DNA of 64,000 bases, taken from positions 296,473 to 360,472 of the forward strand of contig QFXC01000011.1 in assembly GCA_003349885.1 (NCBI GenBank), in the 5' to 3' direction. The position numbers were made by a program, and so were the translations under genes. The stretch comes from an endosymbiont of Galathealinum brachiosum. Its GTDB lineage: Bacteria > Pseudomonadota > Gammaproteobacteria > SZUA-229. Within the stretch, counting starts at the first letter, position 1. Each line of letters starts with the position of its first letter. A model generated the notes under the pieces. That model had not been told where the DNA came from. It was given only the letters and a program-made list of their open reading frames with translations, and did no database searches. This document shows, piece by piece, positions 27,167 through 39,109 of this stretch.

Positions 27167-28135
27167 TTAATAAGATCTATCCACTGAATATCTGGCCAGG
27201 TCCTGCAGGGCTTTTTTGTAATCAGATTCAGGCAGGTGATCCAGTTGCTGTATTGCTAAATCCGCTTCATTTTTAGCTGTTTTTTCTGTGTACTCTATCG
27301 CACCCGTTTCTTTTATAGCCTGCATAACAGGTTCAAGATAATCCAGCCCACCATCTTCAATGGCTTTTCTTACTACATCAGACTGTTCTTTTGTGCCATT
27401 TCGCATGGCAAAAATCAATGGTAGAGTTGGCTTGCCTTCCGCCAGATCATCCCCTACATTTTTACCCATTTCTTCACTGGAAGAGCTGTAATCCAGCACA
27501 TCATCAATTAACTGAAATGCCGTACCTAAATGCATACCATATGAAGCCATCGCATTTTCTTCTGCTTCAGTACGGCCACATAATACAGCACCCAGACGCG
27601 TCGCTGCCTCAAACAATTTAGCCGTCTTTGCATGAATAACATCCAGATAACGCTGCTCTGTGGTATCCGCATCATGGCAGTTCATTAACTGCATGACTTC
27701 TCCTTCAGCAATGACATTAGTGGTTTCAGCCAGTATTTTCATGACCTTCATATCATCCACATCCACCATCATTTCAAACGCACGGGAATAGAGAAAATCA
27801 CCTACCAGCACACTGGCCGCATTTCCAAATAACGCATTAGCGGTTTCTTTGCCGCGGCGCAGCTCAGACTCATCAACCACATCATCGTGTAACAGAGTAG
27901 CGGTATGAATAAACTCGATAATTGCCGCAAGATTATGATGATGCGAACCTTCATAACCATAAGCGCGGGATGCCATCAGGCTTAAAATGGGGCGCAAACG
28001 CTTACCACCTGAATTAACTATATAATGGCTTAGTTGATTTACCAGAACGACTTCTGATGAAAGACGTTTTTGAATCACCTCATCTACCGCCTGCATGTCA
28101 TCTGCCACCAGGGCTTTTATATGGTCTACTTGCAT
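27167..28135 (-). CDS. ispB: Octaprenyl diphosphate synthase
   Basis: Builds the long isoprenoid side chain of quinones from farnesyl and isopentenyl diphosphate. The 322-residue trans-prenyltransferase has the first aspartate-rich motif DDVVD (84-88) and the second DDVLD (211-215), plus GGKRLRP at about 43-49. It lies upstream of and divergent from rplU-rpmA, the same arrangement as in E. coli. Exact chain length cannot be told from sequence by eye. Confidence 0.95.
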   Translation of the reverse strand: MQVDHIKALVADDMQAVDEVIQKRLSSEVVLVNQLSHYIVNSGGKRLRPILSLMASRAYGYEGSHHHNLAAIIEFIHTATLLHDDVVDESELRRGKETANALFGNAASVLVGDFLYSRAFEMMVDVDDMKVMKILAETTNVIAEGEVMQLMNCHDADTTEQRYLDVIHAKTAKLFEAATRLGAVLCGRTEAEENAMASYGMHLGTAFQLIDDVLDYSSSSEEMGKNVGDDLAEGKPTLPLIFAMRNGTKEQSDVVRKAIEDGGLDYLEPVMQAIKETGAIEYTEKTAKNEADLAIQQLDHLPESDYKKALQDLARYSVDRSY

Positions 28136-28283
28136 GTTTCTACTGGTACTTGTTGTATATAATAATGGGGCGAATTATGGTGTATCACACCTCAAGTCTC
28201 AAGCAACAACTGGCCGCAACCACGTTTATGGCCATTATTTTCATCTTTTTTCAATAAAATACCTGTTTTAAGTGTATTTTAGC

Positions 28284-28312
28284 TTGTTGTTTGGTCTCCA
28301 AATCGCTACAAT
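28284..28312 (+). promoter_or_regulatory. Candidate sigma-70 promoter for rplU-rpmA
   Basis: TTGTTG (28284-28289) and TACAAT (28307-28312) with the ideal 17-base spacer, 57 bases before the rplU ATG. Confidence 0.55.
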
Positions 28313-28368
28313 TCGCACCCTTTCTGAAAACAGAAAACTTAACACACAAATTTTAGGAGTTATCCGGT

Positions 28369-28680
28369 ATGTACGCTGTAGTTAAAACCGGTGGTAAACA
28401 ATATAAGGTTACTGAAGGTGAATATCTGAAAGTTGAAAAACTGGAAGGCGCTGAGGGTGACTCTATCGAAATCGATCAGGTACTTATGATCGCTGATGGC
28501 GATAAACTGAAGATTGGTAGCCCACTATTAAAGGGCGGCAAGGTAACTTGCGAGATTTTATCTCACGGTCGTCACAAGAAAGTTCATATTATGAAGTTTC
28601 GTCGTCGTAAACATCATCAAAAATGCACAGGTCATCGTCAGTACTTTACTGAGATTAAAGTAACTAGCATCGCTGGTTAA
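28369..28680 (+). CDS. rplU: 50S ribosomal protein L21
   Basis: 103 residues, full length, beginning [20 protein letters not shown] and ending with the [26 protein letters not shown] signature of bacterial L21, which binds 23S rRNA. TTTTAGGAG precedes the start. rpmA follows after 23 bases in the conserved rplU-rpmA-obgE order. Confidence 0.98.
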   Translation: MYAVVKTGGKQYKVTEGEYLKVEKLEGAEGDSIEIDQVLMIADGDKLKIGSPLLKGGKVTCEILSHGRHKKVHIMKFRRRKHHQKCTGHRQYFTEIKVTSIAG

Positions 28681-28703
28681 ACCTGTAACAAGAGGATTCT
28701 AAA

Positions 28704-28961
28704 ATGGCACATAAGAAAGCCGCCGGTAGTACGCGTAACGGACGCGAGTCGGAAAGTAAACGCTTAGGCGTTAAAATGTATGGTGGTCAGGCAGTTATCG
28801 CTGGTAACATCCTGGTTCGTCAACGTGGTACAGAGTTTCATCCTGGAAGCAATGTAGGCATGGGTCGTGATCACACTCTTTTTGCAAAAGCAGAAGGTAA
28901 AGTGGAGTTTTCGGTAAAAGGCCCTAAAAACCGTCGCACAGTGAGCGTGGTTGCTGCGTAA
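28704..28961 (+). CDS. rpmA: 50S ribosomal protein L27
   Basis: 85 residues, full length. The N-terminal [23 protein letters not shown] reaches the peptidyl-transferase centre in the ribosome; [14 protein letters not shown] is conserved. AAGAGGA gives a strong ribosome site. A clear intrinsic terminator follows, so obgE has its own promoter or is reached by readthrough. Confidence 0.98.
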   Translation: MAHKKAAGSTRNGRESESKRLGVKMYGGQAVIAGNILVRQRGTEFHPGSNVGMGRDHTLFAKAEGKVEFSVKGPKNRRTVSVVAA

Positions 28962-28985
28962 AGACTTAAGTCTTAGCAAAACTCT

Positions 28986-29024
28986 AAAAACCCTGCTCTT
29001 GATTACTCATAGCAGGGTTTTTTT
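28986..29024 (+). terminator. Intrinsic terminator after rpmA
   Basis: CCCTGCT (28991-28997) pairs with AGCAGGG (29011-29017), preceded by an A run and followed by seven Ts. Confidence 0.9.
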
Positions 29025-29040
29025 ATGCACAAACATCTTT

Positions 29041-29065
29041 GACGCAGAGACACAGAGGCGCAGAG
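29041..29065. repeat. GCAGAG-rich short repeat
   Basis: Three near-copies of an octamer-like unit (GACGCAGA, GACACAGA, GGCGCAGAG) in 25 bases, between the rpmA terminator and obgE. Similar 'acgcagag' strings are common dispersed intergenic repeats in bacteria. The reading frame over it shows the meaningless peptide DAETQRRR and is not a gene. Confidence 0.5.
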
Positions 29066-29145
29066 TTGGTAAATTACATAAACCTCTACGGTGTACTCTT
29101 ACACTCTCAGAGCTCTATGCCATAAAACTAGCCATCGAGGGCTAA

Positions 29146-30219
<1,074 letters not shown>

Positions 30220-30261
30220 TACGCGCGTATCAAAATATAATTTCTTATACAATATAAGCCC

Positions 30262-31386
30262 ATGAAAACACGCCAACAACTCGCAAACTCAAAACGCTGG
30301 GTTATCAAAATCGGCAGCTCACTGGTCACTGATGATGGCCGCGGATTAGATGCTGCAGCAATTAAGAGCTGGACAGAGCAGATTACTCAACTTCGCCAGC
30401 AGGGCAAAGAAATATTACTTGTATCATCCGGTGCAGTAGCGGAAGGCATGGTACGCCTGAACTGGGACAATCGCCCCAAAGCACTACATAATTTACAGGC
30501 GGCGGCTGCAGTGGGCCAAATGGGGCTGGTACAGACATATGAATCCTGTTTTCAGCAACATGGTATCCTCAGCGCTCAAATACTACTTACTCACGATGAC
30601 CTGTCTGACCGCCGCCGCTATCTTAATGCCCGCAGCACATTGCGCTCATTGTTAGATCTTGGCGTAATACCAATAATTAATGAAAACGATACCGTTGCCA
30701 CTGATGAGATTCGATTTGGCGATAACGATACACTCGCTGCACTGGTCGCTAATCTGGTTGAAGCAGATGCGTTAATCATACTTACTGACCAGCAAGGCCT
30801 GTACAGCGAAGACCCAAGAAAAAACCCTGACGCTAAATTCGTCTCTACCGGTCAGGCCAACGACGCCAGTTTGCACAAGATGGCCAGCAGTAGTGGTGGC
30901 TCTCTGGGACAGGGCGGCATGAGCACAAAACTAAGTGCTGCACAACGTGCAGCCAGATCAGGTACAAGCACTTTAATCACCAGTGGACGTAACGCTGACG
31001 CATTGCTGGCCGTTGCCAGAGGCGAAGAAAACGGCACTTTACTGCTACCCGACGCAGAACCCATGGCAGCCCGTAAACAATGGTTAGCTGGGCATTTAAA
31101 GGTCAGTGGACAACTAACGCTGGACGAAGGCGCAAGCAAAGTTTTACTCTCCTCCGGAAAAAGCCTGTTAGCGGTGGGCGTAACCTCGGTAAATGGCAAC
31201 TTCATTCGTGGTGAAATGGTGTCCTGCATTAGCCATGATGGCAGAGAAATTGCCCACGGGCTGGCCAATTATAACGCCATTGAAGCAGCTAAGATTTGCG
31301 GCAAAAGCTCGGACGAAATAGAAGGCATACTGGGTTATGTTGATGAAGCTGAATTAATTCATCGCGATAATCTGGTTCTAATTTAA
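30262..31386 (+). CDS. proB: Glutamate 5-kinase
   Basis: First step of proline synthesis, phosphorylating glutamate. The 374-residue protein has the amino-acid kinase domain ([63 protein letters not shown]) and a C-terminal PUA domain (about 280-365). The enzyme is normally feedback-inhibited by proline through the kinase domain. It probably shares a transcript with obgE. A palindromic repeat element lies just past the stop. Confidence 0.97.
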   Translation: MKTRQQLANSKRWVIKIGSSLVTDDGRGLDAAAIKSWTEQITQLRQQGKEILLVSSGAVAEGMVRLNWDNRPKALHNLQAAAAVGQMGLVQTYESCFQQHGILSAQILLTHDDLSDRRRYLNARSTLRSLLDLGVIPIINENDTVATDEIRFGDNDTLAALVANLVEADALIILTDQQGLYSEDPRKNPDAKFVSTGQANDASLHKMASSSGGSLGQGGMSTKLSAAQRAARSGTSTLITSGRNADALLAVARGEENGTLLLPDAEPMAARKQWLAGHLKVSGQLTLDEGASKVLLSSGKSLLAVGVTSVNGNFIRGEMVSCISHDGREIAHGLANYNAIEAAKICGKSSDEIEGILGYVDEAELIHRDNLVLI

Positions 31387-31416
31387 AGCAATCGACCCGA
31401 CAAATGACTTCATACG

Positions 31417-31481
31417 GCTCTTGATGGCATCACAACAGGGGACAGGGCGCAAAAAGCAGCGACCTTTCCCCGATGGAGATA
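31417..31481 (+). repeat. REP-like palindromic element, copy A
   Basis: 65 bases, about 85% identical to copy B at 59224-59288 (opposite strand) and related to copy C at 59319-59381. The core is an inverted repeat (GGGGACAGG ... CCTTTCCCC) around a conserved AAAAAGCAGCG loop. It lies between proB and the rpsT terminator. Confidence 0.75.
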
Positions 31482-31514
31482 CATTCTGACGGGCCAACTC
31501 TCCATTTCGCAGGC

Positions 31515-31545
31515 ACAAAAAAGCCGGCTCAAGGCCGGCTCTTTC
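31515..31545 (-). terminator. Intrinsic terminator of rpsT
   Basis: On the minus strand, AGCCGGC and GCCGGCT pair around a 5-base loop and are followed by six Ts (the A run at 31517-31522 on the plus strand). Confidence 0.85.
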
Positions 31546-31566
31546 TAAACATTAAGTTATTAAAAC

Positions 31567-31830
31567 TTATGCCATTGCACGAATTCTTGAATTCATACGG
31601 CTCTTTTGACGAGCAGCTTTATTTGCATGAACCAGACCTTTACCGCACATTTTGTCGATAACAGGAACCGCTTCTTTAAATGCTGTTTCTGCAGCTGCTT
31701 TATCACCAGCCTCAATCGCATATACAACTCTCTTTACGAAAGTACGATACATAGAACCCATGCCTACATTGCGAGCACGGCGTTTGATTGCCTGACGGGC
31801 ACGTTTTTTAGATTGTGATGTATTAGCCAA
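31567..31830 (-). CDS. rpsT: 30S ribosomal protein S20
   Basis: 87 residues, full length: MANTSQSKKRARQAIKRRARN, three long helices, and KAARQKSRMNSRIRA at the end. Binds 16S rRNA early in 30S assembly. Single gene with its own terminator, divergent from the PilZ gene and just before murJ, a neighbourhood shared with many Gammaproteobacteria. Confidence 0.98.
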   Translation of the reverse strand: MANTSQSKKRARQAIKRRARNVGMGSMYRTFVKRVVYAIEAGDKAAAETAFKEAVPVIDKMCGKGLVHANKAARQKSRMNSRIRAMA

Positions 31831-32036
31831 TTTATTCTTTCCTATATATCATGATATTGTCTGAGAATATTTCCGTAGAGCTTTTCCAGAGAATATCCTA
31901 ATGGGGCGCAGATTTTTCCAGTTTAAGGGGCTTTTGTCAAGCACGAATACATTAAATGCTTATATTAGCGACTAAAGCATACTAAATAAGTTAGAAATCA
32001 GTGTAATATGCACCACTTACTACTAAAAATGAGAAT

Positions 32037-32708
32037 ATGGAAGACAAACAAGACTTCAAGGTCAAACTAGGCGACCCGATTCAATTACAGTTCATTCCTC
32101 AGGATGGACGTGAAAGACTAACCGCCAAGATAATTGGCTATAGCCCAAACAAGAGCATTATTATTAACGCACCCAGCGTTAACGGCAAACTCCCGCTTTT
32201 AAAAGAAAACCAGCCCTTTGTCGTCCGTATGCTTCAGGGAAATGATGTTTATGGTTTTGAGTCTTCTGTTATTAAATATTACAGCATCCCTTACCCTCAC
32301 GTGCATTTGCGCCACCCTAAAGACATTGAGCGTATTACGGTGCGAGGCTCCAGACGAGTGGAAACTGAAGTTGTGGTCTCAGTTACCACTATCTCTACAC
32401 CGAATAAAAGTCTTTCTATCTCTATGTTAAACACCAGCGCTACTGGCGCTCTGTTGCAAACAAAAAAAGAACTGGGCAAGCTGGATGACGAGCTCAGTAT
32501 TTCTATAGAGCTTGAGATTGCCAATATTAAAAAATATATACGCATCAAGGCAATTATTAGAAATATCTCTACACCTGAAGACAGAAACGATAAAGAAGAC
32601 ATGCTTAATAAATATGGCGTGCAATTTCTGGAATTAAATGATGATCAGAAACTGATAATTAACGCATATGTCTATGAGCAGATTGTCTTACATATGGAAG
32701 ACCACTAG
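32037..32708 (+). CDS. YcgR-like PilZ-domain c-di-GMP receptor
   Basis: 223 residues. The first 95 form the YcgR-N-like beta domain; the PilZ domain follows with its RxxxR loop (R103-R107) and the second motif N-x-S-x-x-G (N132, S134, G137), so c-di-GMP binding should be intact. Relatives slow flagellar motors or act in surface attachment. No flagellar genes are near, but the type IV pilus cluster lies 8 kb downstream. It is divergent from rpsT and 55 bases upstream of murJ. Confidence 0.88.
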   Translation: MEDKQDFKVKLGDPIQLQFIPQDGRERLTAKIIGYSPNKSIIINAPSVNGKLPLLKENQPFVVRMLQGNDVYGFESSVIKYYSIPYPHVHLRHPKDIERITVRGSRRVETEVVVSVTTISTPNKSLSISMLNTSATGALLQTKKELGKLDDELSISIELEIANIKKYIRIKAIIRNISTPEDRNDKEDMLNKYGVQFLELNDDQKLIINAYVYEQIVLHMEDH

Positions 32709-32763
32709 GGAGGCGCTGATCAAGCCTGACCTTTTCTGATAATGACACACAACGAAATTAATC

Positions 32764-34305
32764 ATGTTATTTAAATCAACCGCGATAGTTGCAGTAATGA
32801 CGTTTCTATCGCGCATACTCGGCCTTGCTCGCGATATCATTTTTGCTACATTTTTTGGTGCCGATGGTGGGACTGATGCTTTTTTTGTTGCTTTCAAAAT
32901 CCCTAACTTTATGCGCCGTTTGTTTGCAGAAGGCGCCTTTTCACAGGCTTTTGTACCTGTTTTCTCTGAATATAAAGAAACACGAAGTTTTGCGGACCTT
33001 AAAGACCTGATTAATCATGTTGCAGGCTCCCTGGGCGGATTTTTATTAATATTAAGCATCATTGGCTCACTTGCCGCCCCTTTACTGGTATACATTTTCG
33101 CGCCGGGTTTTGCAGATGAATCAAGATTTCAACTCACAGCCGATATGCTGGCCATTACTTTTCCCTATATATTCTTTATTGCCCTTACCGCATTTGCCGG
33201 GGGCATATTAAATAGCTACAACAAGTTTGCCGTACCTGCATTTACCCCCGTTTTGTTAAATTTATCTCTTATATCTGCCGCTCTCTGGGGAGCAGAGTAC
33301 TTTACTCAGCCAATAATGGCGCTAGCCTGGGGCGTTGCTTTTGCCGGCTTCCTGCAGCTACTATTTCAAACTCCGTTTCTGGCAAAACTAAAACTCTTAC
33401 CCAAACCTCAATTTAAACGTGCGCATGAAGGCGTTAAAAAAATACAGACATTAATGCTACCCGCCATCATCGGTTCATCCGTAGCACAGATAAACCTGTT
33501 ACTTGATACCATTATCGCCTCCTTCCTGATCGCCGGCAGCGTATCCTGGTTATATTACTCGGACCGTCTGGTTGAATTTCCACTGGGCGTCTTTGGTATA
33601 GCGCTGGCAACGGTTATTTTACCCAGCCTGTCCAAACAACACGCTAACCAGTCAAACGAACAATTTAACCAGACTCTGGACTGGGCACTCAAGCTGGTCA
33701 CATTAATCGCACTACCCGCTGCATTAGGCTTATTACTACTCGCCAGCCCCTTATTAGCAACCCTGTTTGGTTATGGTGAATTCACTTTACATGATACTGA
33801 AATGTCATCGCTAAGCCTGATGGCCTACGCACTGGGTCTACCTGCCTTTATTTATATTAAAGTACTTGCCCCGGGTTTTTATGCTCGACAGGACACCAAA
33901 ACGCCTATGCGGATCGGTATACAGGCAATGATTGCCAATATGTTTCTTAACCTGTTATTTGTTATACCCATGGTAATGACTGAATTTGAAGGCCCTCATA
34001 CCGGTTTGGCACTTGCAACCTCCGGCTCAGCCTACATGAATGCGTTTATGCTTTATCGAGGACTCAAACGTCAGGGCATCTATAAACACAAAAATGGCTG
34101 GGGAAAACTACTCATTCAGGCGCTGATAGCAAACACTTTAATGGCTGCTTTTTTAATACAGCTTACCCCCTCTATTGATAACTGGCTGGCCTGGCCTTTA
34201 ATAGAGCGTATTCCATACTTACTGGGCTTTGTTACCATTGCCGCAACTATTTATATTACATCCCTCTTTATTTGCGGATTCAGACTAAAACACCTGCAGC
34301 ATTAA
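32764..34305 (+). CDS. murJ: Lipid II flippase MurJ
   Basis: 513 residues with about 14 membrane helices. Moves lipid-linked peptidoglycan precursor to the outer face of the inner membrane. Signature regions are FLSRILGLARDIIFATFFGA at the N-terminus, RRLFAEGAFSQAFVPVF, and PALGFYARQDTKTP-like VLAPGFYARQDTKTPMRIG in the second half, all with the conserved arginines. It heads the conserved murJ-ribF-ileS-lspA-fkpB-ispH block. Confidence 0.96.
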   Translation: MLFKSTAIVAVMTFLSRILGLARDIIFATFFGADGGTDAFFVAFKIPNFMRRLFAEGAFSQAFVPVFSEYKETRSFADLKDLINHVAGSLGGFLLILSIIGSLAAPLLVYIFAPGFADESRFQLTADMLAITFPYIFFIALTAFAGGILNSYNKFAVPAFTPVLLNLSLISAALWGAEYFTQPIMALAWGVAFAGFLQLLFQTPFLAKLKLLPKPQFKRAHEGVKKIQTLMLPAIIGSSVAQINLLLDTIIASFLIAGSVSWLYYSDRLVEFPLGVFGIALATVILPSLSKQHANQSNEQFNQTLDWALKLVTLIALPAALGLLLLASPLLATLFGYGEFTLHDTEMSSLSLMAYALGLPAFIYIKVLAPGFYARQDTKTPMRIGIQAMIANMFLNLLFVIPMVMTEFEGPHTGLALATSGSAYMNAFMLYRGLKRQGIYKHKNGWGKLLIQALIANTLMAAFLIQLTPSIDNWLAWPLIERIPYLLGFVTIAATIYITSLFICGFRLKHLQH

Positions 34306-34382
34306 TTAACAGCCTCCAGCCCACATGAGCCGCTTTATCAGGTATAATTCCTTCCTTTTTAAAAGTGGACATTTGATTACCA

Positions 34383-35321
34383 ATGCAACTTATTAGAGGC
34401 CTGCACAATCTGAGTGAAGAGCATCGCGGCTGCGCCCTTACAATTGGTAATTTTGATGGTGTACATCTTGGACATCTTGAGATTTTAAAAAATCTCAATA
34501 AAGCAGCCAGAGAAAGGCATTTACTTTCTTGCATAATGAGCTTTGAGCCTTTGCCTATGGAATATTTTGACCGGCAAACTGCACCTGCAAGACTACACAG
34601 GATAAGAGAAAAATGGTGTGCTTTACAAAATGCAGATGTTGATTATTTTTTATGCGCAAGATTCAATCATCAACTTGCTGAGTTATCAGCAGATGATTTT
34701 ATAAACAAAATTCTACTGGAAAAACTGAATGTAAAATATTTACTGGTAGGTGATGATTTCCGCTTTGGGAAAAAACGTTGCGGTGATTTTGAAACTCTGC
34801 AACAGGCAGGAAAAAAACACGGGTTCGAGGTACATAATACAGACAGTGTATGTTATCAGGACGAACGCATTAGCAGCACACGTATTCGACAGGCTCTTAT
34901 GCAAAACCAGCTAACTCATGCTGAAAAAATGCTTGGGCAGCCTTATCAGATTTGCGGACGTATCGCACATGGAGATAAACGGGGACGGACTATCGGGTTT
35001 CCAACTGCAAACATAAAACTACATCGACATGCTACAGCTGTTCACGGTGTCTATGCAGTACATATGACCGGCGAGAATAACCTGTCGGCAAATGGTGTTG
35101 CTAACATTGGTAAACGCCCAACAGTTGACGGGCAACATTTGCAACTGGAAGTACATCTTTTCGATTTCGATAAAGAGATTTATGGACAAAAAGTTTGCGT
35201 TGAATTTAAACAAAAAATTCGCGATGAAAAACGTTTCAATTCATTTGATGAATTAAAACAACAGATCATTAAAGACAGTAAACAGGCTAAAGATTTTTTT
35301 GCCTCAAAAACAGATAAATAA
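34383..35321 (+). CDS. ribF: Bifunctional riboflavin kinase/FMN adenylyltransferase
   Basis: 312 residues. The N-terminal adenylyltransferase half has IGNFDGVHLGH (21-31) and the later SSTRIRQAL; the C-terminal flavokinase half has GRIAHGDKRGRTIGFPTANI and the metal/nucleotide motif region ANIGKRPTVDG ... EVHLFDFD. Makes FMN and then FAD from riboflavin. It lies between murJ and ileS (28 bases upstream), as in E. coli. No FMN riboswitch is visible. Confidence 0.97.
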   Translation: MQLIRGLHNLSEEHRGCALTIGNFDGVHLGHLEILKNLNKAARERHLLSCIMSFEPLPMEYFDRQTAPARLHRIREKWCALQNADVDYFLCARFNHQLAELSADDFINKILLEKLNVKYLLVGDDFRFGKKRCGDFETLQQAGKKHGFEVHNTDSVCYQDERISSTRIRQALMQNQLTHAEKMLGQPYQICGRIAHGDKRGRTIGFPTANIKLHRHATAVHGVYAVHMTGENNLSANGVANIGKRPTVDGQHLQLEVHLFDFDKEIYGQKVCVEFKQKIRDEKRFNSFDELKQQIIKDSKQAKDFFASKTDK

Positions 35322-35349
35322 ACCAGAACTTATTTGAGAATATATACAA

Positions 35350-38190
35350 GTGACCGAACAAACAACAGATTATAAAAACACACTGAACCTGCCAGCCACT
35401 GATTTTCCTATGCGCGGAAATCTGGCTAAACGTGAGCCTGAGATGCTCAAAAAATGGCAGGAAAAAAATCTTTATCAAAAAATTCGTAACGCCAGTGAAG
35501 GCCGCCCTAAATTCATTCTGCATGATGGCCCTCCATATGCAAATGGCAACATTCACATCGGCCACGCTGTAAATAAAATATTAAAAGATATTATTATCAA
35601 GAGTCGTACCCTTGATGGTTTTGATGCACCTTACATTCCAGGCTGGGATTGTCATGGTTTACCCATTGAGTTAAATGTAGAAAAGAAAGTAGGTAAACCC
35701 GGACAGAAAGTAGATGCAAAAACTTTCCGTGATAAATGCCGGACATATGCACAAACACAGGTGAATGGTCAGAGAGATGATTTTATTCGTCTGGGCGTAT
35801 TGGGCGACTGGGAAAACCCGTATCTAACAATGGATTTTAATTTTGAAGCAAACATTGTTAGAACACTTGGAAAGATAATTGACAAAGGGCACCTGCACAA
35901 AGGCAGTAAACCTGTTCATTGGTGTCTTGATTGCGGGTCAGCACTTGCCGAAGCTGAAGTGGAATATGAAGATAAAACATCATCAGCAATAGATGTTGTT
36001 TTTAAAGCTATCGATGCTGATGTTTTTTTCAAAGCATGTGATGCAGAAAAAAATGACTTGCCCGTTGCCACTGTTATCTGGACAACGACGCCCTGGACAC
36101 TACCAGCCAACATGGCCGTATCACTTCACCCGGATCTTGAATATGTTCTGGTAAAAGCAGAAACACATATTGGCAGTATTAACTTATTATTAGCAGAAGC
36201 GCTTCATGAAAGCGCACTTGAACGTTATGAAGCTGAAAAATTCACTATCATTGGTCGTTGTAACGGCAGTGCTCTAGAAAACCAGTTATTACAACATCCA
36301 TTTTATAGTCGGCAGGTACCGGTAATTCTCGGTGACCACGTCACAACTGAAGCGGGTACTGGTGCCGTGCATACAGCACCTGGACATGGCCAGGATGACT
36401 ATATCGTCGGCACAAAATATGGTCTTGAAGTTTATAACCCGGTTGGTAGTAATGGTGTGTTTTTACCTGATACCGAATTATTTGCTGGCCAACATGTTAA
36501 TAAAGCTAACGATGCCATCATTGATAAATTAAAAGAAAATAATGTGCTGTTAAAGTTTCGCAAACTGAAACACAGTTATCCTCACTGCTGGAGGCATAAA
36601 TCACCGATCATTTTCCGTGCTACACCACAGTGGTTTATCAGCATGAAACAAAATGGTCTTCGTGATCAGGCAATGACCGCAATTAATGAAACACAGTGGA
36701 TGCCTGACTGGGGTAAGGCACGTATAGAGGGCATGGTTGAAAGTCGCCCTGACTGGTGCATATCTCGTCAACGTACCTGGGGTGTTCCTATAACTCTTTT
36801 TGTTCATAAAGAAACCGGCGAACTGCATCCAAATACTCAGGAATTAATACAAACAATTGCTAACGATATTGAAAAAGAAGGTATAGATGCCTGGTTCTCA
36901 AAATCAGCTGAAGATATTCTTGGTGATGACGCGGTTAATTATGACAAGGTCACTGATACGTTAGATGTCTGGTTCGACTCAGGTGTTAGCCATGCTGGCG
37001 TGTTAGAACAAAGAGAAGGGCTTAATGTTCCAGCTGATTTATATCTGGAAGGTTCTGATCAACATCGAGGCTGGTTTCAATCTTCGTTACTAACATCTGT
37101 TGCCGTTAGAAATACAGCGCCATACAAAGCAGTTCTTACCCATGGTTTTACTGTTGATGCTGACGGTAAAAAAATGTCCAAATCTCTGGGCAATGTTATT
37201 CAACCGCAAAAGATATTTAATTCACTCGGTGCAGATATTTTACGTCTTTGGGTTTCTTCAACTGACTACAGCGCCGAAATATCTGTATCTGATGAAATCT
37301 TAAAACGTACAGCAGATTCTTATCGCCGTATTCGAAATACTTCCCGTTTTCTTCTAGCTAATTTAAACGGTTTTCACCCTGAAACCGATATGTTAAAAGA
37401 GAATGAAATGCTGGCTCTGGATAAATGGGCCGTTGCACAAACGTTGCATATTCAAAATGAAATTATTGATGCATATAAGCACTATAACTTTCATATTATT
37501 TATCAGAAATTACATAACTTCTGCTCTGAAGACATGGGCAGCTTTTATCTGGACGTTATTAAAGATCGTCAATACACCACACACAAAGACTGCGTTGCTC
37601 GTCGCTCTGCACAAACGGCTATCTATCACATCATCGAAGCAATGACTCGTTGGATGGCACCAATTTTAAGCTTCACTGCTGAAGAAATCTGGAATGAAAT
37701 TCCCGGCGAGCATGGTGACTCCGTTTTACTTGAAACTTGGTATGACGCACTATTTGACTTAAGCCCTTCGGATACAATGAACTTTGATTTCTGGTCTTCC
37801 ATTCGCGAGACAAGAACACAGGTTAGTAAACAACTTGAGCAGATTCGTGTTGATGGAGAAATAGGCTCTTCACTCGATGCTGAAGTTAGCCTTTACTGTA
37901 GTGACAAATTACTTAATACACTTCAATCTCTTGATGATGAATTACGTTTTGTATTAATCACTTCTTATGCCTCAGTACACGATGCAAGTGAAGCACCTGA
38001 ATCATGTGAACTAATCAAACTAGAAAGCGGTGAAACAATCAGCATTAATGTTAAAAAATCAAATCACGTAAAATGTGCACGTTGCTGGCACCTGCGTGAA
38101 GATGTAGGCACTCATTCAGATCATCCTGAATTATGTGGTCGCTGTGTTGATAATGTAGATGGTAACGGTGAAACACGACACTATGCCTGA
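35350..38190 (+). CDS. ileS: Isoleucyl-tRNA synthetase
   Basis: 946 residues, full length. HIGH motif at 69-72 ([12 protein letters not shown]), KMSKS at 608-612, an editing CP1 domain between them ([12 protein letters not shown]), and a C-terminal zinc site (CARCW ... CGRC). It starts at GTG 35350; the N-terminus [15 protein letters not shown] is as in homologues. The stop overlaps the lspA start by 8 bases, so the genes are translationally coupled. Confidence 0.98.
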   Translation: MTEQTTDYKNTLNLPATDFPMRGNLAKREPEMLKKWQEKNLYQKIRNASEGRPKFILHDGPPYANGNIHIGHAVNKILKDIIIKSRTLDGFDAPYIPGWDCHGLPIELNVEKKVGKPGQKVDAKTFRDKCRTYAQTQVNGQRDDFIRLGVLGDWENPYLTMDFNFEANIVRTLGKIIDKGHLHKGSKPVHWCLDCGSALAEAEVEYEDKTSSAIDVVFKAIDADVFFKACDAEKNDLPVATVIWTTTPWTLPANMAVSLHPDLEYVLVKAETHIGSINLLLAEALHESALERYEAEKFTIIGRCNGSALENQLLQHPFYSRQVPVILGDHVTTEAGTGAVHTAPGHGQDDYIVGTKYGLEVYNPVGSNGVFLPDTELFAGQHVNKANDAIIDKLKENNVLLKFRKLKHSYPHCWRHKSPIIFRATPQWFISMKQNGLRDQAMTAINETQWMPDWGKARIEGMVESRPDWCISRQRTWGVPITLFVHKETGELHPNTQELIQTIANDIEKEGIDAWFSKSAEDILGDDAVNYDKVTDTLDVWFDSGVSHAGVLEQREGLNVPADLYLEGSDQHRGWFQSSLLTSVAVRNTAPYKAVLTHGFTVDADGKKMSKSLGNVIQPQKIFNSLGADILRLWVSSTDYSAEISVSDEILKRTADSYRRIRNTSRFLLANLNGFHPETDMLKENEMLALDKWAVAQTLHIQNEIIDAYKHYNFHIIYQKLHNFCSEDMGSFYLDVIKDRQYTTHKDCVARRSAQTAIYHIIEAMTRWMAPILSFTAEEIWNEIPGEHGDSVLLETWYDALFDLSPSDTMNFDFWSSIRETRTQVSKQLEQIRVDGEIGSSLDAEVSLYCSDKLLNTLQSLDDELRFVLITSYASVHDASEAPESCELIKLESGETISINVKKSNHVKCARCWHLREDVGTHSDHPELCGRCVDNVDGNGETRHYA

Positions 38191-38674
38191 TAGTAATTTA
38201 ATTAATACCCGACAATGGATCTGGATTAGCATTTTAGTTATTGTATTTGATCAGCTTACCAAGTTACTCGCTGATCACTTTTTACAATACCATCAACCCA
38301 TTGAAGTAATGCCCATGTTTAATTTAACCCTTATGTACAATAAGGGCGCGGCATTTAGTTTTCTTGCTAACGCAGGTGGCTGGCAACGCTGGTTTTTTCT
38401 AATTCTAACCAGTGCTGTTAGTATTTTTATTTACCTCTGGATAAAGAAATTAAAATCACACCAGATACTCCAGTACTCGGCTCTCGCCCTTATACTTGGT
38501 GGTGCTATTGGTAACCTGATAGATCGTGCCATATATGGCCATGTAATCGATTTTCTTGATGTTTACTTCCAGCATCATCACTGGCCCGCATTTAATATCG
38601 CTGATTCAGCAATTACCGTCGGTGCAATTTTATTAATTTACGACACACTGAAGAACCCACATGAAGACAGTTGA
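38183..38674 (+). CDS. lspA: Lipoprotein signal peptidase
   Basis: About 163 residues with four membrane helices. Removes signal peptides from prolipoproteins. The two catalytic aspartates are in [19 protein letters not shown] and [11 protein letters not shown] 38183, overlapping the ileS stop, gives the natural [15 protein letters not shown] opening; a longer start at 38159 is possible. Its last bases overlap fkpB by 14. Confidence 0.95.
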   Translation: MPDSNLINTRQWIWISILVIVFDQLTKLLADHFLQYHQPIEVMPMFNLTLMYNKGAAFSFLANAGGWQRWFFLILTSAVSIFIYLWIKKLKSHQILQYSALALILGGAIGNLIDRAIYGHVIDFLDVYFQHHHWPAFNIADSAITVGAILLIYDTLKNPHEDS

Positions 38675-39089
38675 AAACAATAGCACCATTTTACTTCTAT
38701 TTAAAATGGAACTTGAAGATGGCACTGAAATTGAGTCTAATTTTAACGATGACGCCATTGAATTTGAAATAGGTAATGGCAGCCTGACTCCCGGAATGGA
38801 AGATGCACTTATCGGTAAAGCCGCAGGTGAAACAGTTTCTGTTGAATTATCACCAGAACTTGCTTTTGGCATGCCCGATGAAAATAATATTCACAGCATC
38901 CCGGTTACAGATTTCCCTGATGATATGCCTCCTGAAGAAAATCAGGTAATTGCTTTTGACGGACCAGATGATAGCGAAATTATGGGCACCATAATCAGCA
39001 TATCAGATGAGGAGGTTCAGGTAGATTTTAGCCACCCACTTGCAGGCCGTATAATAAAATTTACTGCCAACATCAATGCTATTTTATAA
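38661..39089 (+). CDS. fkpB: FKBP-type peptidyl-prolyl isomerase (SlpA type)
   Basis: 142 residues. FKBP core with an inserted chaperone flap, as in SlpA: DGTEIESNF, IGNGSLTPGMEDALIGKAAGE, ELAFGMPDENN, and closing FSHPLAGR. Acidic, cytoplasmic, probably helps fold or stabilise proteins. It starts inside lspA (14-base overlap) and precedes ispH by 20 bases, the order seen in E. coli. Confidence 0.95.
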   Translation: MKTVENNSTILLLFKMELEDGTEIESNFNDDAIEFEIGNGSLTPGMEDALIGKAAGETVSVELSPELAFGMPDENNIHSIPVTDFPDDMPPEENQVIAFDGPDDSEIMGTIISISDEEVQVDFSHPLAGRIIKFTANINAIL

Positions 39090-39109
39090 CCCTCTTGGTT
39101 TAATTTTTT

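Noticed and set aside
28951..29145. 64-codon open frame after rpmA
   Set aside because: It overlaps the rpmA end and terminator and translates the GCAGAG repeat.
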